From NCBI RefSeq assembly GCF_035918155.1, contig NZ_CP109327.1, forward strand, positions 5,828,001 to 5,892,000: DNA of 64,000 bases, in the 5' to 3' direction. The notes under the pieces were generated by a model that searched no databases, was not told the origin of the DNA, and was given only the letters and a program-made list of their open reading frames with translations. The stretch comes from Streptomyces sp. NBC_01591. GTDB lineage: Bacteria; Actinomycetota; Actinomycetes; Streptomycetales; Streptomycetaceae. Positions 16,498 through 26,804 of the stretch are shown here, piece by piece. Each line of letters starts with the position of its first letter. The first letter of the stretch is position 1. The position numbers and the translations under genes were made by a program.

Positions 16498-17253
16498 ATG
16501 CAGAGTCCGCTTTTCAGCTACACGGAACAGCAGTCCCAGGACCGGTACACCGTCCAGAACCCGCAGCTCCTGCGGGTCTCGCTGACCGGCCACGACGACG
16601 TCCTCGCCCGCAAGGGCGCCATGGTCGCGTACCAGGGTCTGATGGAGTTCGACGGCGAATACCAGTCGCACGGGCAGCGCCGCGCCCGCGCGAACACCGG
16701 TGAGGGCCTCGACCTGATGCGCTGCTCCGGGCAGGGCACCGTCTACCTCGCCAACCTCGCGCAGTACATCCACGTGGTGGACGTCGACCGGGACGGCATC
16801 ACGGTGGACAGCGCCTACGTCCTGGCGCTGGACTCCTCGCTGCACACCGAGGTCATCGCGGTGGACAGCCAGTACGGCATCTCGGGCACCGGGAAGTACC
16901 AGCTCAACATCTCCGGCACCGGCAAGGTCGCTCTGATGACCTCGGGCCAGCCGCTGATGATGCAGGTCACGCCGGACAAGTACGTCAACGCCGACGCCGA
17001 CGCGATCGTCGCCTGGTCCAGCTCGCTGCGGGTGCAGATGCAGGCTCAGACACACTCCTCCGGTGTCTGGCGGCGGCGTGGGAACACCGGCGAGGGCTGG
17101 GAGCTCAGCTTCCTCGGCCAGGGCTTCGCCCTGGTCCAGCCGAGCGAGGTGCTGCCCCCGCAGAACCACGAGGTCGGCCAGGGCATCCGGGCCCAGTACG
17201 GCATGGGCCAGCAGGGTGCCCACGGTCAGAACCAGAACAACTCCTGGAACTGA
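16498..17253 (+). CDS. AIM24 family protein (second stand-alone copy)
   Basis: A 251-residue AIM24 protein with a strong ribosome binding site (GGGGGAGGAG) before ATG 16498. Motifs are VYLANLAQYIHVVDVDRDG, YVLALDSSLHTEVIAVD and GEGWELSFLGQGFALVQPSE. The C-terminus extends about 30 residues past the domain as a Gln- and Asn-rich tail (YGMGQQGAHGQNQNNSWN), which may be disordered. It is last in the three-gene operon, and a very strong palindromic terminator follows 21 bases downstream. No function is assigned. Confidence 0.88.
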   Translation: MQSPLFSYTEQQSQDRYTVQNPQLLRVSLTGHDDVLARKGAMVAYQGLMEFDGEYQSHGQRRARANTGEGLDLMRCSGQGTVYLANLAQYIHVVDVDRDGITVDSAYVLALDSSLHTEVIAVDSQYGISGTGKYQLNISGTGKVALMTSGQPLMMQVTPDKYVNADADAIVAWSSSLRVQMQAQTHSSGVWRRRGNTGEGWELSFLGQGFALVQPSEVLPPQNHEVGQGIRAQYGMGQQGAHGQNQNNSWN

Positions 17254-17274
17254 GCCACAGCGCACCGGCACGCA

Positions 17275-17324
17275 CGACACGGGTGAGGGGCGGTCTCCGC
17301 GGAGACCGCCCCTCACCCGTGTCG
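17275..17324. terminator. 50-bp perfect palindrome, bidirectional terminator
   Basis: Positions 17275-17299 and 17300-17324 are exact reverse complements with no spacer bases, giving a 50-bp perfect palindrome. It sits between the stop of the AIM24 operon and the stop of the convergent Nudix gene, so a shared terminator is the simplest reading. Confidence 0.82.
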
Positions 17325-17334
17325 CAGGTCATTC

Positions 17335-17883
17335 CTACCGGCGCTGCTCCAGCGCGGCGCGGGTCCGCTCCATCAGCCGTACGACCGATGCGTCGGCCAC
17401 CGAGGCGACCTCGTCGTACGCGAACCAGCGCAGGTCCAGCGACTCGTCGCTGATCTGCTCCGTCGCGCCCGAGGGCGCCACCGCCGCGTACTGCACGTCC
17501 AGATGCCAGTGGCAGGGCGCGGGGATCGGGTGGCGGTCCAGCGTCACCGGGCCGCCCGCGAGCAGGGTCAGGCCGGTGATGCCGGACTCCTCGGTCGCCT
17601 CCCGCAGCGCCGCCGCGGCGAGCGACGCGTCCTGCGGCTCGCAGTGACCGCCCATCTGCAGCCACATCCGGAGCTTGCGGTGGAGGGTGAGCAGGACCCG
17701 GCCGTGCTCCGGGTCGATGACCAGTGCGCTGGCCGTCAGATGGCCCGCTTCGCAGGCCTTCCACATGCCGTCGGGATGCTGTGCCAGATGGTCGAGATAA
17801 CCCTGGCGCAGCTCGCCCTGGTCCGGACCCGCCGGGTTCTCGTACCCCTTCAGTACGAGAACGGCGTCGTCGTACAGGCTCAC
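17335..17883 (-). CDS. Nudix family hydrolase
   Basis: A 182-residue Nudix protein. The box reads GGHCEPQDAS... followed by REATEESGI near residues 77-100, with Asp where the first Glu is usual. The RE..EE..G core is intact. These enzymes cleave nucleoside diphosphates linked to another moiety, but the substrate is not predictable. The GTG start overlaps the stop of the upstream metalloprotease gene by four bases (GTGA), so the two are translationally coupled. Confidence 0.85.
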   Translation of the reverse strand: MSLYDDAVLVLKGYENPAGPDQGELRQGYLDHLAQHPDGMWKACEAGHLTASALVIDPEHGRVLLTLHRKLRMWLQMGGHCEPQDASLAAAALREATEESGITGLTLLAGGPVTLDRHPIPAPCHWHLDVQYAAVAPSGATEQISDESLDLRWFAYDEVASVADASVVRLMERTRAALEQRR

Positions 17884-19340
17884 CGGTCGGTGTCACCCTT
17901 GCCGTCGTCCTCGCGGCCCTCGGCCTCCCCGGTGCCGGGCGCATCCTTGCCGTCCGCGTCCGCGGCGGGCTTCTGCGGGCCCTTCGCGGCCTCGCCGAGC
18001 ATCTTGTCCAGTTCGGAGAAGTCCAGCTGCTCGTGGTGCACAAAGCCGTCCGGGTCGTCCAGGTCCTGGGCCGTCGGCAGCATGTCGGGGTGCTCCCACA
18101 GGGCGTCGCGCCCGTCGAGACCGCGCGCGTCGGTGAGGGACGCCCACAGGCGCGAGGCGTCACGCAGCCGCCGCGGACGCAGCTGCAGGCCGATGAGTGT
18201 GGCGAACGTCTGCTCGGCGGGACCGCCGGAGGCACGGCGCCTTCGCATCGTCTCGCGCAGCGCGTCCGCCGAGGTCAGACGGGACTTCGCGGCCTCGTGC
18301 ACCACGGCGTCCACCCAGCCCTCGACCAGCGCGAGAGCCGTCTCCAGCCGGGCCAGGGCGGCCTTCTGCTCCGGCGTGTCCTCCGGCTGGAACATGCCCT
18401 GCTGAAGGGCGTCCTGGAGCTGCTCGGGCTGCGACGGGTCGAACTGGCCGACCACGTCCTCCAGCTTGCTGGTGTCGACCTTGATACCGCGCGCATACCC
18501 CTCGACGGCGCCGAAGAGGTGCGAGCGCAGCCACGGAACATGGGCGAAGAGGCGCTGGTGCGCGGCCTCGCGCAGGGCGAGATACAGCCGCACCTCGTCC
18601 TGCGGCACGCTGAGGTCCTTGCCGAACCGCTCGACGTTCAGCGGCAGCAGCGCGGCCTTGCCCGCCGGGCCCAGCGGCAGGCCGATGTCGGTCGAACCGA
18701 CCACCTCGCCCGCCAGCACACCGACGGCCTGCCCGATCTGCTGGCCGAACATGGCGCCGCCCATCGACCGCATCATGCCGATCAGCGGGCCGGCCATCGC
18801 CTGCATCTCCTCGGGCAGCACATCGCCCATGGCGAGACCGACGCGCTCCGCCACCGGGTCGACCAGCTTCTGCCAGGCGGGAAGGGACGCCTCGACCCAC
18901 TCCGCACGGCTCCACGCCACGGTCGAGACCGAACCGGAGGGCAGCGACGTCACGCCGTCCAGCCAGTGGTCGGCAAGGCGCAGCGCCTCGTCGACCGCGG
19001 ACCGCTCGGACGGGCCGACGCTGGCGTCCTTGGTGCCGTCCGGCGTGCCCTGCGAGACCGTCTGGCGGGCGATCTGCTTGGCCATGTCCCAGTTCACAGG
19101 ACCGCCCTCGTAGCTCAGCATCTGGCCGAGCTGCTGGAAGGCGGCGCCCAGGTCATTGGGGTTCATCGAGCCGAACATCGCCGCGAACGGGTTGTCCCCG
19201 CCCGCGCCGGGCCCGAAGCCGAACGGGTTCGCCGACCCGCCCGAGCCCTGCCCACCTCCGGTGGGGTCCTTCTTCTTGCCCTCGTCGCCGTTTTCCGGCT
19301 CCTCCGGCGGAAGGCCGAATCCGAATGGGGTGTCACTCAC
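17880..19340 (-). CDS. DUF2342 family zinc-dependent metalloprotease-like protein
   Basis: A 486-residue cytoplasmic protein of the actinobacterial family to which Rv3195 belongs. The N-terminus is Gly- and Pro-rich (about 45 residues). The helical core contains LREAAHQRLFAHVPWLRSHL, where the EAAH segment stands where family members are annotated as metal-binding, although it is not a classic HExxH. The C-terminus is acidic and Lys-rich. The GTG at 19340 has GAGGAAA upstream. The frame stays open further upstream across the divergent promoter region, which is not expected to be coding. Peptidase activity is an annotation-level inference. It is coupled to the downstream Nudix gene. Confidence 0.82.
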   Translation of the reverse strand: MSDTPFGFGLPPEEPENGDEGKKKDPTGGGQGSGGSANPFGFGPGAGGDNPFAAMFGSMNPNDLGAAFQQLGQMLSYEGGPVNWDMAKQIARQTVSQGTPDGTKDASVGPSERSAVDEALRLADHWLDGVTSLPSGSVSTVAWSRAEWVEASLPAWQKLVDPVAERVGLAMGDVLPEEMQAMAGPLIGMMRSMGGAMFGQQIGQAVGVLAGEVVGSTDIGLPLGPAGKAALLPLNVERFGKDLSVPQDEVRLYLALREAAHQRLFAHVPWLRSHLFGAVEGYARGIKVDTSKLEDVVGQFDPSQPEQLQDALQQGMFQPEDTPEQKAALARLETALALVEGWVDAVVHEAAKSRLTSADALRETMRRRRASGGPAEQTFATLIGLQLRPRRLRDASRLWASLTDARGLDGRDALWEHPDMLPTAQDLDDPDGFVHHEQLDFSELDKMLGEAAKGPQKPAADADGKDAPGTGEAEGREDDGKGDTDR

Positions 19341-19533
19341 GGGGTTTCCTCGGCTCGTAGGGCCGCCGGCTCGAACCGACGGCGACTGCCCGACATCACC
19401 ATCCAGCGTAGACACCAAAAGTCCGCTTAGGGCCTCAGTGCTCCGTCGGCTCCCGGCCTGCGGCAGGATGGACGCCACCTGGTACGCACACGTCATTCGG
19501 GTACGTACTGAAGACAACCGCTGGAGACGCCCG

Positions 19534-20676
19534 GTGAGTTCCCCAGATCCTCAGGTTCGCGCAGCGCGAAACCTGCCCGCCCCCTCGACCGAGAACAAGC
19601 CCGAAAAGAGCCGCTCCAGGAGCCGTGGCCCCGTCGTCGCGGTCACCGGAGCCGCGGGGGGCGTGGGCGAGCTGCTCACCGCACGCCTCGCGGCATCCGA
19701 GGAGATCAAGCAGGTCATCGCCATCGATGAACGCCGCGGAGAGGTCTCCGAGGCGACCTGGCACATCCTCGACGTCCGCGACCCCGCCATCGCGGAGAAG
19801 CTGCGCGGCGCAGATGTCGTTGTGCATCTTGCACTCGATCTCGACCTGGAGACCGACCCCGCCGCCCGCACCGCCTACAACGTGCGCGGCACCCAGACCG
19901 TGCTGACGGCCGCCGCGGCCGTCGGCGTCCACCGGGTCGTGCTGTGCACCTCGGCGATGGTCTACGGGGCGCTGCCCGACAACGACATCCCGCTCGCCGA
20001 GGACGCCGAACTGCGCGCCACGGCCGAGGCCACCGGCGTCGGCGACCTCCTGGAGATCGAACGGCTCGGCCGCCGCGCGCCTCGCGCCCACCCCGGACTC
20101 AACGTGACCGTGGTCCGGCCCACCGTCCTGGTCGGCGGTACGGACACCGCGCTGACCCGCTACTTCGAGTCGCCGCGCCTGCTGGTCGTCGCCGGATCGC
20201 GTCCGACGTGGCAGTTCTGCCACGTCGAAGACCTGGTCACGGCGCTGGAGTACGCCGCGCTGGAGAAGATCGACGGCGAGTTCGCGGTCGGCTGCGACGG
20301 CTGGCTGGAGCAGGAGGAGGTCGAGGAGCTCAGCGGCGTCCGCCGGATGGAGCTGCCCTCCGCCGTGGCCCTGGGCGCCGCCGCCCGGCTGCACCGGATC
20401 GGCCTCACCCCGTCCCCGGCGGGCGATCTGGCGTACACGATGCACCCCTGGGTGGTCAGCGTGAGCCGGCTGCACGACGTGGGATGGCGCCCGAGCTGGA
20501 CCAACGAGGAAGTGCTCGCCGCGCTCCTCGAAGAGGTCGAGGGCCGGCACACCGTCGCCGGACGCCGTCTCGGCCGCAAGGACGCCACCGCGGCGGGCGC
20601 CGCCGGCGCGACCGTGGCACTGCTCGGCACCGCCGCCCTGGTCCGCCGCGCGCGCAAGGCCCGCCGCCGCATCTGA
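19534..20676 (+). CDS. NAD-dependent epimerase/dehydratase family (SDR) protein
   Basis: A 380-residue extended short-chain dehydrogenase/reductase. The Rossmann loop is VTGAAGGVGELL near residue 38. VVVHLALDLDLE, the NVRGTQTVL helix and a SAMVYG segment follow. The expected YxxxK is not clear in this protein, so catalysis is uncertain. The C-terminus has a hydrophobic stretch and ends in basic residues (ARKARRRI), which may anchor it to the membrane. The GTG at 19534 follows GGAG. Product and substrate are not predictable. Confidence 0.8.
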   Translation: MSSPDPQVRAARNLPAPSTENKPEKSRSRSRGPVVAVTGAAGGVGELLTARLAASEEIKQVIAIDERRGEVSEATWHILDVRDPAIAEKLRGADVVVHLALDLDLETDPAARTAYNVRGTQTVLTAAAAVGVHRVVLCTSAMVYGALPDNDIPLAEDAELRATAEATGVGDLLEIERLGRRAPRAHPGLNVTVVRPTVLVGGTDTALTRYFESPRLLVVAGSRPTWQFCHVEDLVTALEYAALEKIDGEFAVGCDGWLEQEEVEELSGVRRMELPSAVALGAAARLHRIGLTPSPAGDLAYTMHPWVVSVSRLHDVGWRPSWTNEEVLAALLEEVEGRHTVAGRRLGRKDATAAGAAGATVALLGTAALVRRARKARRRI

Positions 20677-20794
20677 GAGCCGCCCCGGACCACCTCCTCC
20701 CGTGTACTTCTGTAGAAGGATCCAAGGTCAGGGGCGGCCCGCCGGTGGAAAACGCTATTCCGCGTTGTCGGTGCCGTACGGCACCATGGGCCTC

Positions 20795-21256
<462 letters not shown>

Positions 21257-21384
21257 GCGCAAGCCGGCCGGGAGGCCGTCCGGTCCGATTTGCGTAACCC
21301 CACCCCTGCCGTGAGCGTTGGTTCTCCAGACGGTTAATCTGCTGATCGGTCAGTTGCGGTCGCTCATGGGGTAGGGAGGTCGTA

Positions 21385-21555
21385 ATGGCAGCACTTGCCT
21401 GGTTGTTGATTCCGCTTTTTGCTGCGCTCGGCGCTGCGATATGGGGAAGCTGGGCCGCCAGAAATCGCACGACCGGCGATGTCACCGAACTCGCCGGCTA
21501 TGCCAGGTTCCGTGAGGCGATGGAGAAGTCGCACTCCGGTTCCGATGTCGTCTAA
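21385..21555 (+). CDS. small single-pass membrane protein
   Basis: A 56-residue ORF starts at ATG 21385 with a good ribosome binding site (GGGAGG, 21374-21379) and ends TAA at 21555. Residues 3-24 form a hydrophobic helix (LAWLLIPLFAALGAAIWGSW). A polar tail (GDVTELAGYARFREAMEKS) follows. It sits between moaE and the PDZ protease gene on the same strand. No function is recognised. Its position hints at a partner for the membrane protease, which is inference. Confidence 0.65.
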   Translation: MAALAWLLIPLFAALGAAIWGSWAARNRTTGDVTELAGYARFREAMEKSHSGSDVV

Positions 21556-21698
21556 GGCTTCATCGCGCGTATGCAGTCGCCAATCCGCATCGCGGCTCCG
21601 GCTGCCGACGCCCTCCGGCGCGGCCCGCGCCCGGCTCCCCGCCCCGTACGGACCGGCCCCGGCAGTGCACTGACAGACCCTTCCCGTACTGTCGTTCC

Positions 21699-22787
21699 AT
21701 GCCACGCCGCACCGCGACGATGCTCGCCTCCACCCTGGTCCTCATCGCGCTGCTCTGCGCAGGCGTGCTGATCAAAGTGCCGTATTCGGAGATGTCTCCC
21801 GGGCCGACCGTGAACACCCTCGGCAAGGTCGACGGCGAACCCGTCCTGCAGATTTCCGGGCACAAGACGTACCCGACGTCCGGCCACCTCAATATGACGA
21901 CGGTCAGAGTCACCGGTGCCGACTACGACATGAATCTCGTCGAGTCCGTCTACGGCTGGCTGGCCCACGACAGCGTGGTCGTACCGCACGACACGCTCTA
22001 CCCCGACGGCAAGACCGAGCAGGAGTCGACGCAGGAGAACGCCGAGGAGTTCAGCCAGTCCCAGGAGAGCGCCAAGGTCGCCGCGCTGACCGAACTGGGC
22101 ATCCCGGTGTCGTCGCGCGTCGTGGTCTCCACGGTCGTCAAGGGCAGCCCCGCCCAGGGCAAGCTGCACGCGGGCGATGTGATCAAGCAGGTCGACGGCA
22201 CGCCCGTCGAGCAGCCCGAGGACGTCGCGAAGCTCGTCACCCGACGCGACCCCGGCGAGAAGGTCACGTTCACGATCATCCCGGCCCGCACGGCACAGGC
22301 GGCCGAGAAGGCCGGCAAGGAGCCCGAGGGCAGCCGGAAGATCGTCATCACCACCGTGAAGGCCCCCAAGGAGAACCGCGCGATCGTCGGCATCCAGGCC
22401 GGGACGGACCACACGTTCCCGTTCGACATCGACATCAAGCTCGCCGATGTCGGCGGCCCGAGTGCCGGTCTGATGTTCTCGCTGGGCATCATCGACAAGC
22501 TGACGCCGGGCAAGCTCACGGGCGGAGAGTTCGTCGCGGGCACCGGCACGATCGACGACAAGGGCAAGGTCGGCCCGATCGGCGGCATCAACATGAAGCT
22601 GGTCGGCGCGCGCAACGCCGGCGCCAAGTACTTCCTGACGCCGGACGAGAACTGCAAGTCCGCCGCCTCCGACACCCCGAGCGGACTCACGCTGGTGAGG
22701 GTGAAGACGATCGACGACGCGAAGAAGTCGCTGGAGAAGATCCGGGTGGGGGACACGGCCGGGCTGCCGAGCTGCTCGGCAGGCTGA
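21699..22787 (+). CDS. membrane-anchored PDZ domain, Lon-like serine protease (YlbL type)
   Basis: A 362-residue protein with one N-terminal membrane helix (ATMLASTLVLIALLCAGVLI), an extracytoplasmic PDZ domain (SRVVVSTVVKGSPAQGKLHAGDVIKQVDG, about 148-205) and a C-terminal Lon-type (S16) domain. The catalytic Ser is in VGGPSAGLMFS and the catalytic Lys in GGINMKLVGARNAG. This is the architecture of YlbL and of Rv3194c. In mycobacteria the gene also lies beside a UPF0182 protein, as here. It probably degrades or senses membrane-proximal proteins. The start is ATG 21699. Confidence 0.9.
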   Translation: MPRRTATMLASTLVLIALLCAGVLIKVPYSEMSPGPTVNTLGKVDGEPVLQISGHKTYPTSGHLNMTTVRVTGADYDMNLVESVYGWLAHDSVVVPHDTLYPDGKTEQESTQENAEEFSQSQESAKVAALTELGIPVSSRVVVSTVVKGSPAQGKLHAGDVIKQVDGTPVEQPEDVAKLVTRRDPGEKVTFTIIPARTAQAAEKAGKEPEGSRKIVITTVKAPKENRAIVGIQAGTDHTFPFDIDIKLADVGGPSAGLMFSLGIIDKLTPGKLTGGEFVAGTGTIDDKGKVGPIGGINMKLVGARNAGAKYFLTPDENCKSAASDTPSGLTLVRVKTIDDAKKSLEKIRVGDTAGLPSCSAG

Positions 22788-22815
22788 CCGCGCCCCCTGC
22801 GGGGGACGCGCCGGG

Positions 22816-23376
22816 TCAGGCCTCGAAGGTCGCGGCCAGCGCGTCGGCCAGCCCGGGCACCAGACCGGCGCCGGTCCGCACCTCGCTCGGGGCGTCCTTC
22901 GCGCGAAGCCGTACGGCCGACTCACGCGTGCCGTCCCGAAGGACCGCCACGGTCATCCGCACCTCCTGACGCTCCGGGTGCTTGGCGACCCACTTGGTCA
23001 GCTGCGCGTCGCTGAGCCCCTCGGGCACGGAGGCCTCCGCGGACGGCGGCAGCATCAGCCGCTCCACCGTCATCGCGCATCCGATCACCGCGTCGGGCCA
23101 GGCGATCGTGGCGAGGAACTCGTCCAGGGCGGTGCCCGGCGGCAGCTCGTCCTGCTCGATGGGGGTCAGTGAGGAAGTCGGGGATTCGGCTCTGTCCAGA
23201 CCGAGCTGGGCGGCGAGACCGGGCTCCTGGACCCGCAGCCGGGCGGTGTCGACCAGGGCGAAGAGCCGGGCCGGCTGGTCCCAGCCGAGACCGGAGATGT
23301 ACTCGTCGATTTCGAGCACGGCGACGGTGAGCGGGCTCGCGGCCATCGGAGGGCCTGAGGGGGAAACGTTGGGCAT
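22816..23376 (-). CDS. PPA1309 family protein
   Basis: A 186-residue acidic cytoplasmic protein of the actinobacterial PPA1309 family, whose function is unknown. It carries the family-like segments [30 protein letters not shown] (residues 16-45) and [24 protein letters not shown] 23376 is given as the start. A TTG at 23382 is closer to the AGGAGG at 23390-23395 (7-base spacing) and could be the real start, adding two residues. It is divergent from the UPF0182 gene and converges with the PDZ protease gene. Confidence 0.82.
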   Translation of the reverse strand: MPNVSPSGPPMAASPLTVAVLEIDEYISGLGWDQPARLFALVDTARLRVQEPGLAAQLGLDRAESPTSSLTPIEQDELPPGTALDEFLATIAWPDAVIGCAMTVERLMLPPSAEASVPEGLSDAQLTKWVAKHPERQEVRMTVAVLRDGTRESAVRLRAKDAPSEVRTGAGLVPGLADALAATFEA

Positions 23377-23501
23377 GGTCAATATCCTGCCTCCTTCCGC
23401 CCCGGGAACGGGAACTAGGTAAAGCCTCAGTAAGTTGCATAGGTGGGCTCTACGATCGCTGGGCCCGCTTCACACGACCCGCGAACTTCGAGGTGCGCAC
23501 G

Positions 23502-26465
23502 TTGGCTTTCCAGATGCCGGACCGCGGCGGAGGCCCGACCGGGCCACGGATCAGAGTCGGCCGCCCGTCCCGGCGCGCCCGTACCCTGCTCATGACACTG
23601 GGCGTCCTGGCGGTTCTCGCCATGGCGTTCGTCATGTTCGCCGGGTTCTGGACGGACTGGCTCTGGTACCGGTCGGTCTCGTATTCGTCCGTCTTCACCA
23701 CCACCCTGTGGACCAAGATCGGGCTGTTCCTCGTCTTCGGACTCCTGATGGCTGTCGCCGTCGGCCTGAACATCTGGCTCGCGCACCGGCTCCGGCCGCC
23801 GCTGAGCGCGATGTCCCTGGAACAGCAGAGCCTGGACCGCTACCGGATGAGCCTCGCCCCGTACAAGAAGTGGGTGCTGCTCGCGATCACCGCGCTCGTC
23901 GGACTGATCGCCGGAGCATCCGCCTCCGGCCAGTGGCGTACCTGGCTGATGTATGTGAACGGCGTGGCGTTCGGGCAGAAGGACCCCCAGTTCCATCTGG
24001 ACGTGTCCTTCTACGCCTTCGATCTGCCCTGGTACCGCTTCCTGCTGGGCTTCGGCTTCGCGGCCACGGTGCTCTCGCTGATCGCCGCCGCGATGACCCA
24101 CTATCTGTACGGCGGGCTGCGCATCACCAGCCCCGGAGCGCGGGCGACCGGCGCGGCCACCGGCCATCTGTCGGTGCTGCTCGGTGTCTTCGTAGCGCTG
24201 AAGGCCGTGGCGTACTGGCTCGACCGGTACGGCCTGGCCGTGAAGTCCAGCGACTTCAAGGCCACGGACAACTGGACGGGCCTGCGGTACGTCGATGCCA
24301 ACGCCTATCTGCCGGCGAAGACCATCTTGTTCTGCATCGCCGCGATCTGCGCCGTGCTGTTCTTCGCGACGCTCTGGCGTCGCACCTGGCAGCTCCCGAT
24401 GATCGGTCTCGGCCTGATGGTGCTCTCGGCGATCCTGATCGGCGGGCTGTACCCGGCGATCGTGCAGAAGTTCCAGGTCCAGCCGAACGAGCAGGCCAAG
24501 GAAGCCCCGTTCATCCGGAAGAACATCGAAGCGACGCGTGACGCGTACGACATCGACGACGCGAAGGTCGACGACTACTCGGGCAAGAGCACGACGGACG
24601 ACGACGCCAAGCTGCGCGCCAGCGCGAACGAGGCCGCCAGCTACCGGGTGATGGACCCCAACGTCGTCTCCCCGGCCTTCCAGCAGCTCCAGCAGAAGAG
24701 GAACTACTACCAGTTCCCCAAGACGCTGGACGTCGACCGCTACAAGGACGCCGCCGGTAAGGACCAGGACACGGTCATCGGTCTGCGCGAGCTCAACCTC
24801 GACGGCATCCCCAAGCGCAACTGGATCAACGACCACTTCACCTACACCCACGGCTACGGCGCCATCGCGGCCCGGGGCACGACGACGGGCAAGAACCCGA
24901 AGGGTTCCCCGGACTTCACCGAGTCCGGCCTGCCGACGAGCGGTGAGCTCGGCAAGTACGAGCAGCAGATCTACTACGGCGAGAAGACCGAGCAGTACTC
25001 CATCGTCGGCGGGCCCCAGAAGGAGCTCGACTACGAGGAGGACGGCGAGAAGACCACCAGCTACAAGGGCAACAGCGGGGTCAGCCTCTCCAACGCCTTC
25101 AACCGCGCCGCATACGCGGTCTCGTTCAGCGAGCCGCAGATCCTCTACTCGGGGGCCATCGGCGAGGGCTCGCGGATTCTCTACAACCGCACGCCCAAGG
25201 AGCGTGTCGAGGCGGTCGCCCCGTGGCTGACCATCGACGGCGACGCCTACCCGGCCGTGGTGAACGGCCGCATCCAGTGGGTCGTCGACGCGTACACCAC
25301 CACCAACGGCTACCCGTACGCCTCCCGTACGACGCTCGGTGACACCACGGCCGACTCGCTGACCACCAACCAGCGCGCGGTCGTCGCCCAGCAGAACCAG
25401 GTCAACTACATCCGCAACTCGGTGAAGGCCACCGTCGACGCGTACGACGGCAAGGTCAAGCTCTACGAGTGGGACACCGAGGACCCGGTCCTCAAGACCT
25501 GGCGCAAGGCGTTCCCGGGGACCGTGGAGCCCAGGGCGGACATCCCGCAGGACCTCATGGACCACCTGCGGTACCCGCAGGACCTGTTCAAGGTGCAGCG
25601 CGAGCTGCTCACCCGCTACCACGTCACGAACCCCGCGCAGTTCTACAGCGGCAGTGACGCGTGGCAGGTCCCGGACGACCCGACCAACAAGGAGTCCGGT
25701 GCCGTCCCGCCGTACTACCTGAGCATAAAGATGCCGGACCAGACGGCCCAGAAGTTCTCGCTGACGACGACCTTCACCCCGAAGGGGCGGCCCGACCTCG
25801 GGGCGTTCATGGCGGTGGACGCGGATGCGGCCAGCAAGGACTACGGCACGATAAGGCTGCTGAGAGTCACCACCACGGTGAAGGGCCCAGGTCAGGTACA
25901 GAGCGAGCTCAACGGCAACGACGACGTCGCCGAGTTCGTGAGAAACCTGAAGGGAACCGACTCCGACATCGAGTACGGCAACCTGCTGACCGTGCCGCTG
26001 GAGGGGGGCTTCCTCTACATCGAGCCGGTGTACACGCGCGGTGGCACGCAGAACTATCCGCTGCTGCGCAAGGTCGCCGCTTCGTACGGGTCGAAGACCG
26101 TCTTCGAGAACAGCCTCGGGGAGGCGCTCAACGCGGTCTTCGGGGTGACCGACTCCGGCACCACCGAGCCGCCGACGGACACCACCCGGCCCCCGGGCGA
26201 CACCACGCAGCCACCGGCCACCGGTGACGCGGCGCTGAAGAAGGCGATCGCGGACGCGCAGAAGGCCTACTCGGAAGGCGAGGCGGCCCTGAAGGAGCAG
26301 GACTGGACCGCCTACGGCAAGGCCCAGGCGGATCTGCAGGACGCGCTGCAGCGTGCGGCGGCCGCCCAGCCCAAGTCGGGCAGCGCGCGCAGTGCGAACG
26401 GTGCAGAGAATGCGAACAGTTCGGACAAAAAGGATAGACAGTCCGGTGCTGACAGTGGTGGCTGA
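23502..26465 (+). CDS. UPF0182 family large membrane protein
   Basis: A protein of about 987 residues of the UPF0182 family (Rv3193c in M. tuberculosis). About seven membrane helices occupy the first 320 residues (for example [21 protein letters not shown]). A large extracytoplasmic domain follows, and the C-terminal 100 residues are a Thr- and Pro-rich linker plus an Ala-, Lys- and Glu-rich coiled segment. TTG 23502 is preferred because GAGG (23490-23493) is spaced 8 bases from it. GTG 23493 overlaps that site and ATG 23514 is 20 bases away. Function is unknown. The pairing with the PDZ/Lon-like protease is conserved. Confidence 0.88.
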   Translation: MAFQMPDRGGGPTGPRIRVGRPSRRARTLLMTLGVLAVLAMAFVMFAGFWTDWLWYRSVSYSSVFTTTLWTKIGLFLVFGLLMAVAVGLNIWLAHRLRPPLSAMSLEQQSLDRYRMSLAPYKKWVLLAITALVGLIAGASASGQWRTWLMYVNGVAFGQKDPQFHLDVSFYAFDLPWYRFLLGFGFAATVLSLIAAAMTHYLYGGLRITSPGARATGAATGHLSVLLGVFVALKAVAYWLDRYGLAVKSSDFKATDNWTGLRYVDANAYLPAKTILFCIAAICAVLFFATLWRRTWQLPMIGLGLMVLSAILIGGLYPAIVQKFQVQPNEQAKEAPFIRKNIEATRDAYDIDDAKVDDYSGKSTTDDDAKLRASANEAASYRVMDPNVVSPAFQQLQQKRNYYQFPKTLDVDRYKDAAGKDQDTVIGLRELNLDGIPKRNWINDHFTYTHGYGAIAARGTTTGKNPKGSPDFTESGLPTSGELGKYEQQIYYGEKTEQYSIVGGPQKELDYEEDGEKTTSYKGNSGVSLSNAFNRAAYAVSFSEPQILYSGAIGEGSRILYNRTPKERVEAVAPWLTIDGDAYPAVVNGRIQWVVDAYTTTNGYPYASRTTLGDTTADSLTTNQRAVVAQQNQVNYIRNSVKATVDAYDGKVKLYEWDTEDPVLKTWRKAFPGTVEPRADIPQDLMDHLRYPQDLFKVQRELLTRYHVTNPAQFYSGSDAWQVPDDPTNKESGAVPPYYLSIKMPDQTAQKFSLTTTFTPKGRPDLGAFMAVDADAASKDYGTIRLLRVTTTVKGPGQVQSELNGNDDVAEFVRNLKGTDSDIEYGNLLTVPLEGGFLYIEPVYTRGGTQNYPLLRKVAASYGSKTVFENSLGEALNAVFGVTDSGTTEPPTDTTRPPGDTTQPPATGDAALKKAIADAQKAYSEGEAALKEQDWTAYGKAQADLQDALQRAAAAQPKSGSARSANGAENANSSDKKDRQSGADSGG

Positions 26466-26517
26466 GTAACTCGGTAAAGACTCATCCCCGCGTCGTGGTA
26501 CGGTTTCACCACAACGA

Positions 26518-26591
26518 CGCGGGGTGGAGCAGCTCGGTAGCTCGCTGGGCTCATAACCCAGAGGTCGCAGGTTCAAATCCTGTCCCCGCTA
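26518..26591 (+). tRNA. initiator tRNA-Met (CAU), copy 1
   Basis: A 74-base cloverleaf with anticodon CAT. Initiator hallmarks are present: a C1-U72 mismatch at the top of the acceptor stem, three consecutive G-C pairs next to the anticodon loop (GGG-CTCATAA-CCC), and an A11-U24 pair in the D stem. CCA is not encoded. Bases 26511-26596 are identical to the second copy 2511 bases away. Confidence 0.95.
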
Positions 26592-26598
26592 CTGAAAG

Positions 26599-26636
26599 AC
26601 GAAGGCCCGGATCCTTTCGAGGATCCGGGCCTTCGT
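26599..26636 (+). terminator. terminator of tRNA-fMet copy 1
   Basis: A perfect 17-bp stem (26599-26615 with 26620-26636) closes a TTCG tetraloop, starting 7 bases after the tRNA end. A moderately T-rich tail (TGTGTC) follows. Confidence 0.85.
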
Positions 26637-26804
26637 TGTGTCATGGTGACTTTTTTGTGCAAGGTGCGTGAAGTGCGGTTCGCGGGGCACGAGTTGGGTC
26701 CGGACGTGTTTGACTTGTCTCTCTGTGGGCATGTCGACAAAACGCTGAAGTGACCTCACTGGCCGCGATATACCAGGTGTACGCGGGTTGCAGGTGGTGC
26801 GACG

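Noticed and set aside
14170..17253. Classical ter (tellurite) operon
   Set aside because: TerB, TerC, TerF and the usual partners are absent; only one TerD domain is present and it is fused to AIM24.
23427..26576. 1049-codon ORF on the minus strand
   Set aside because: It lies opposite the UPF0182 gene and is a GC-bias shadow with low-complexity Val, Arg, Gly and Leu composition and no domain.
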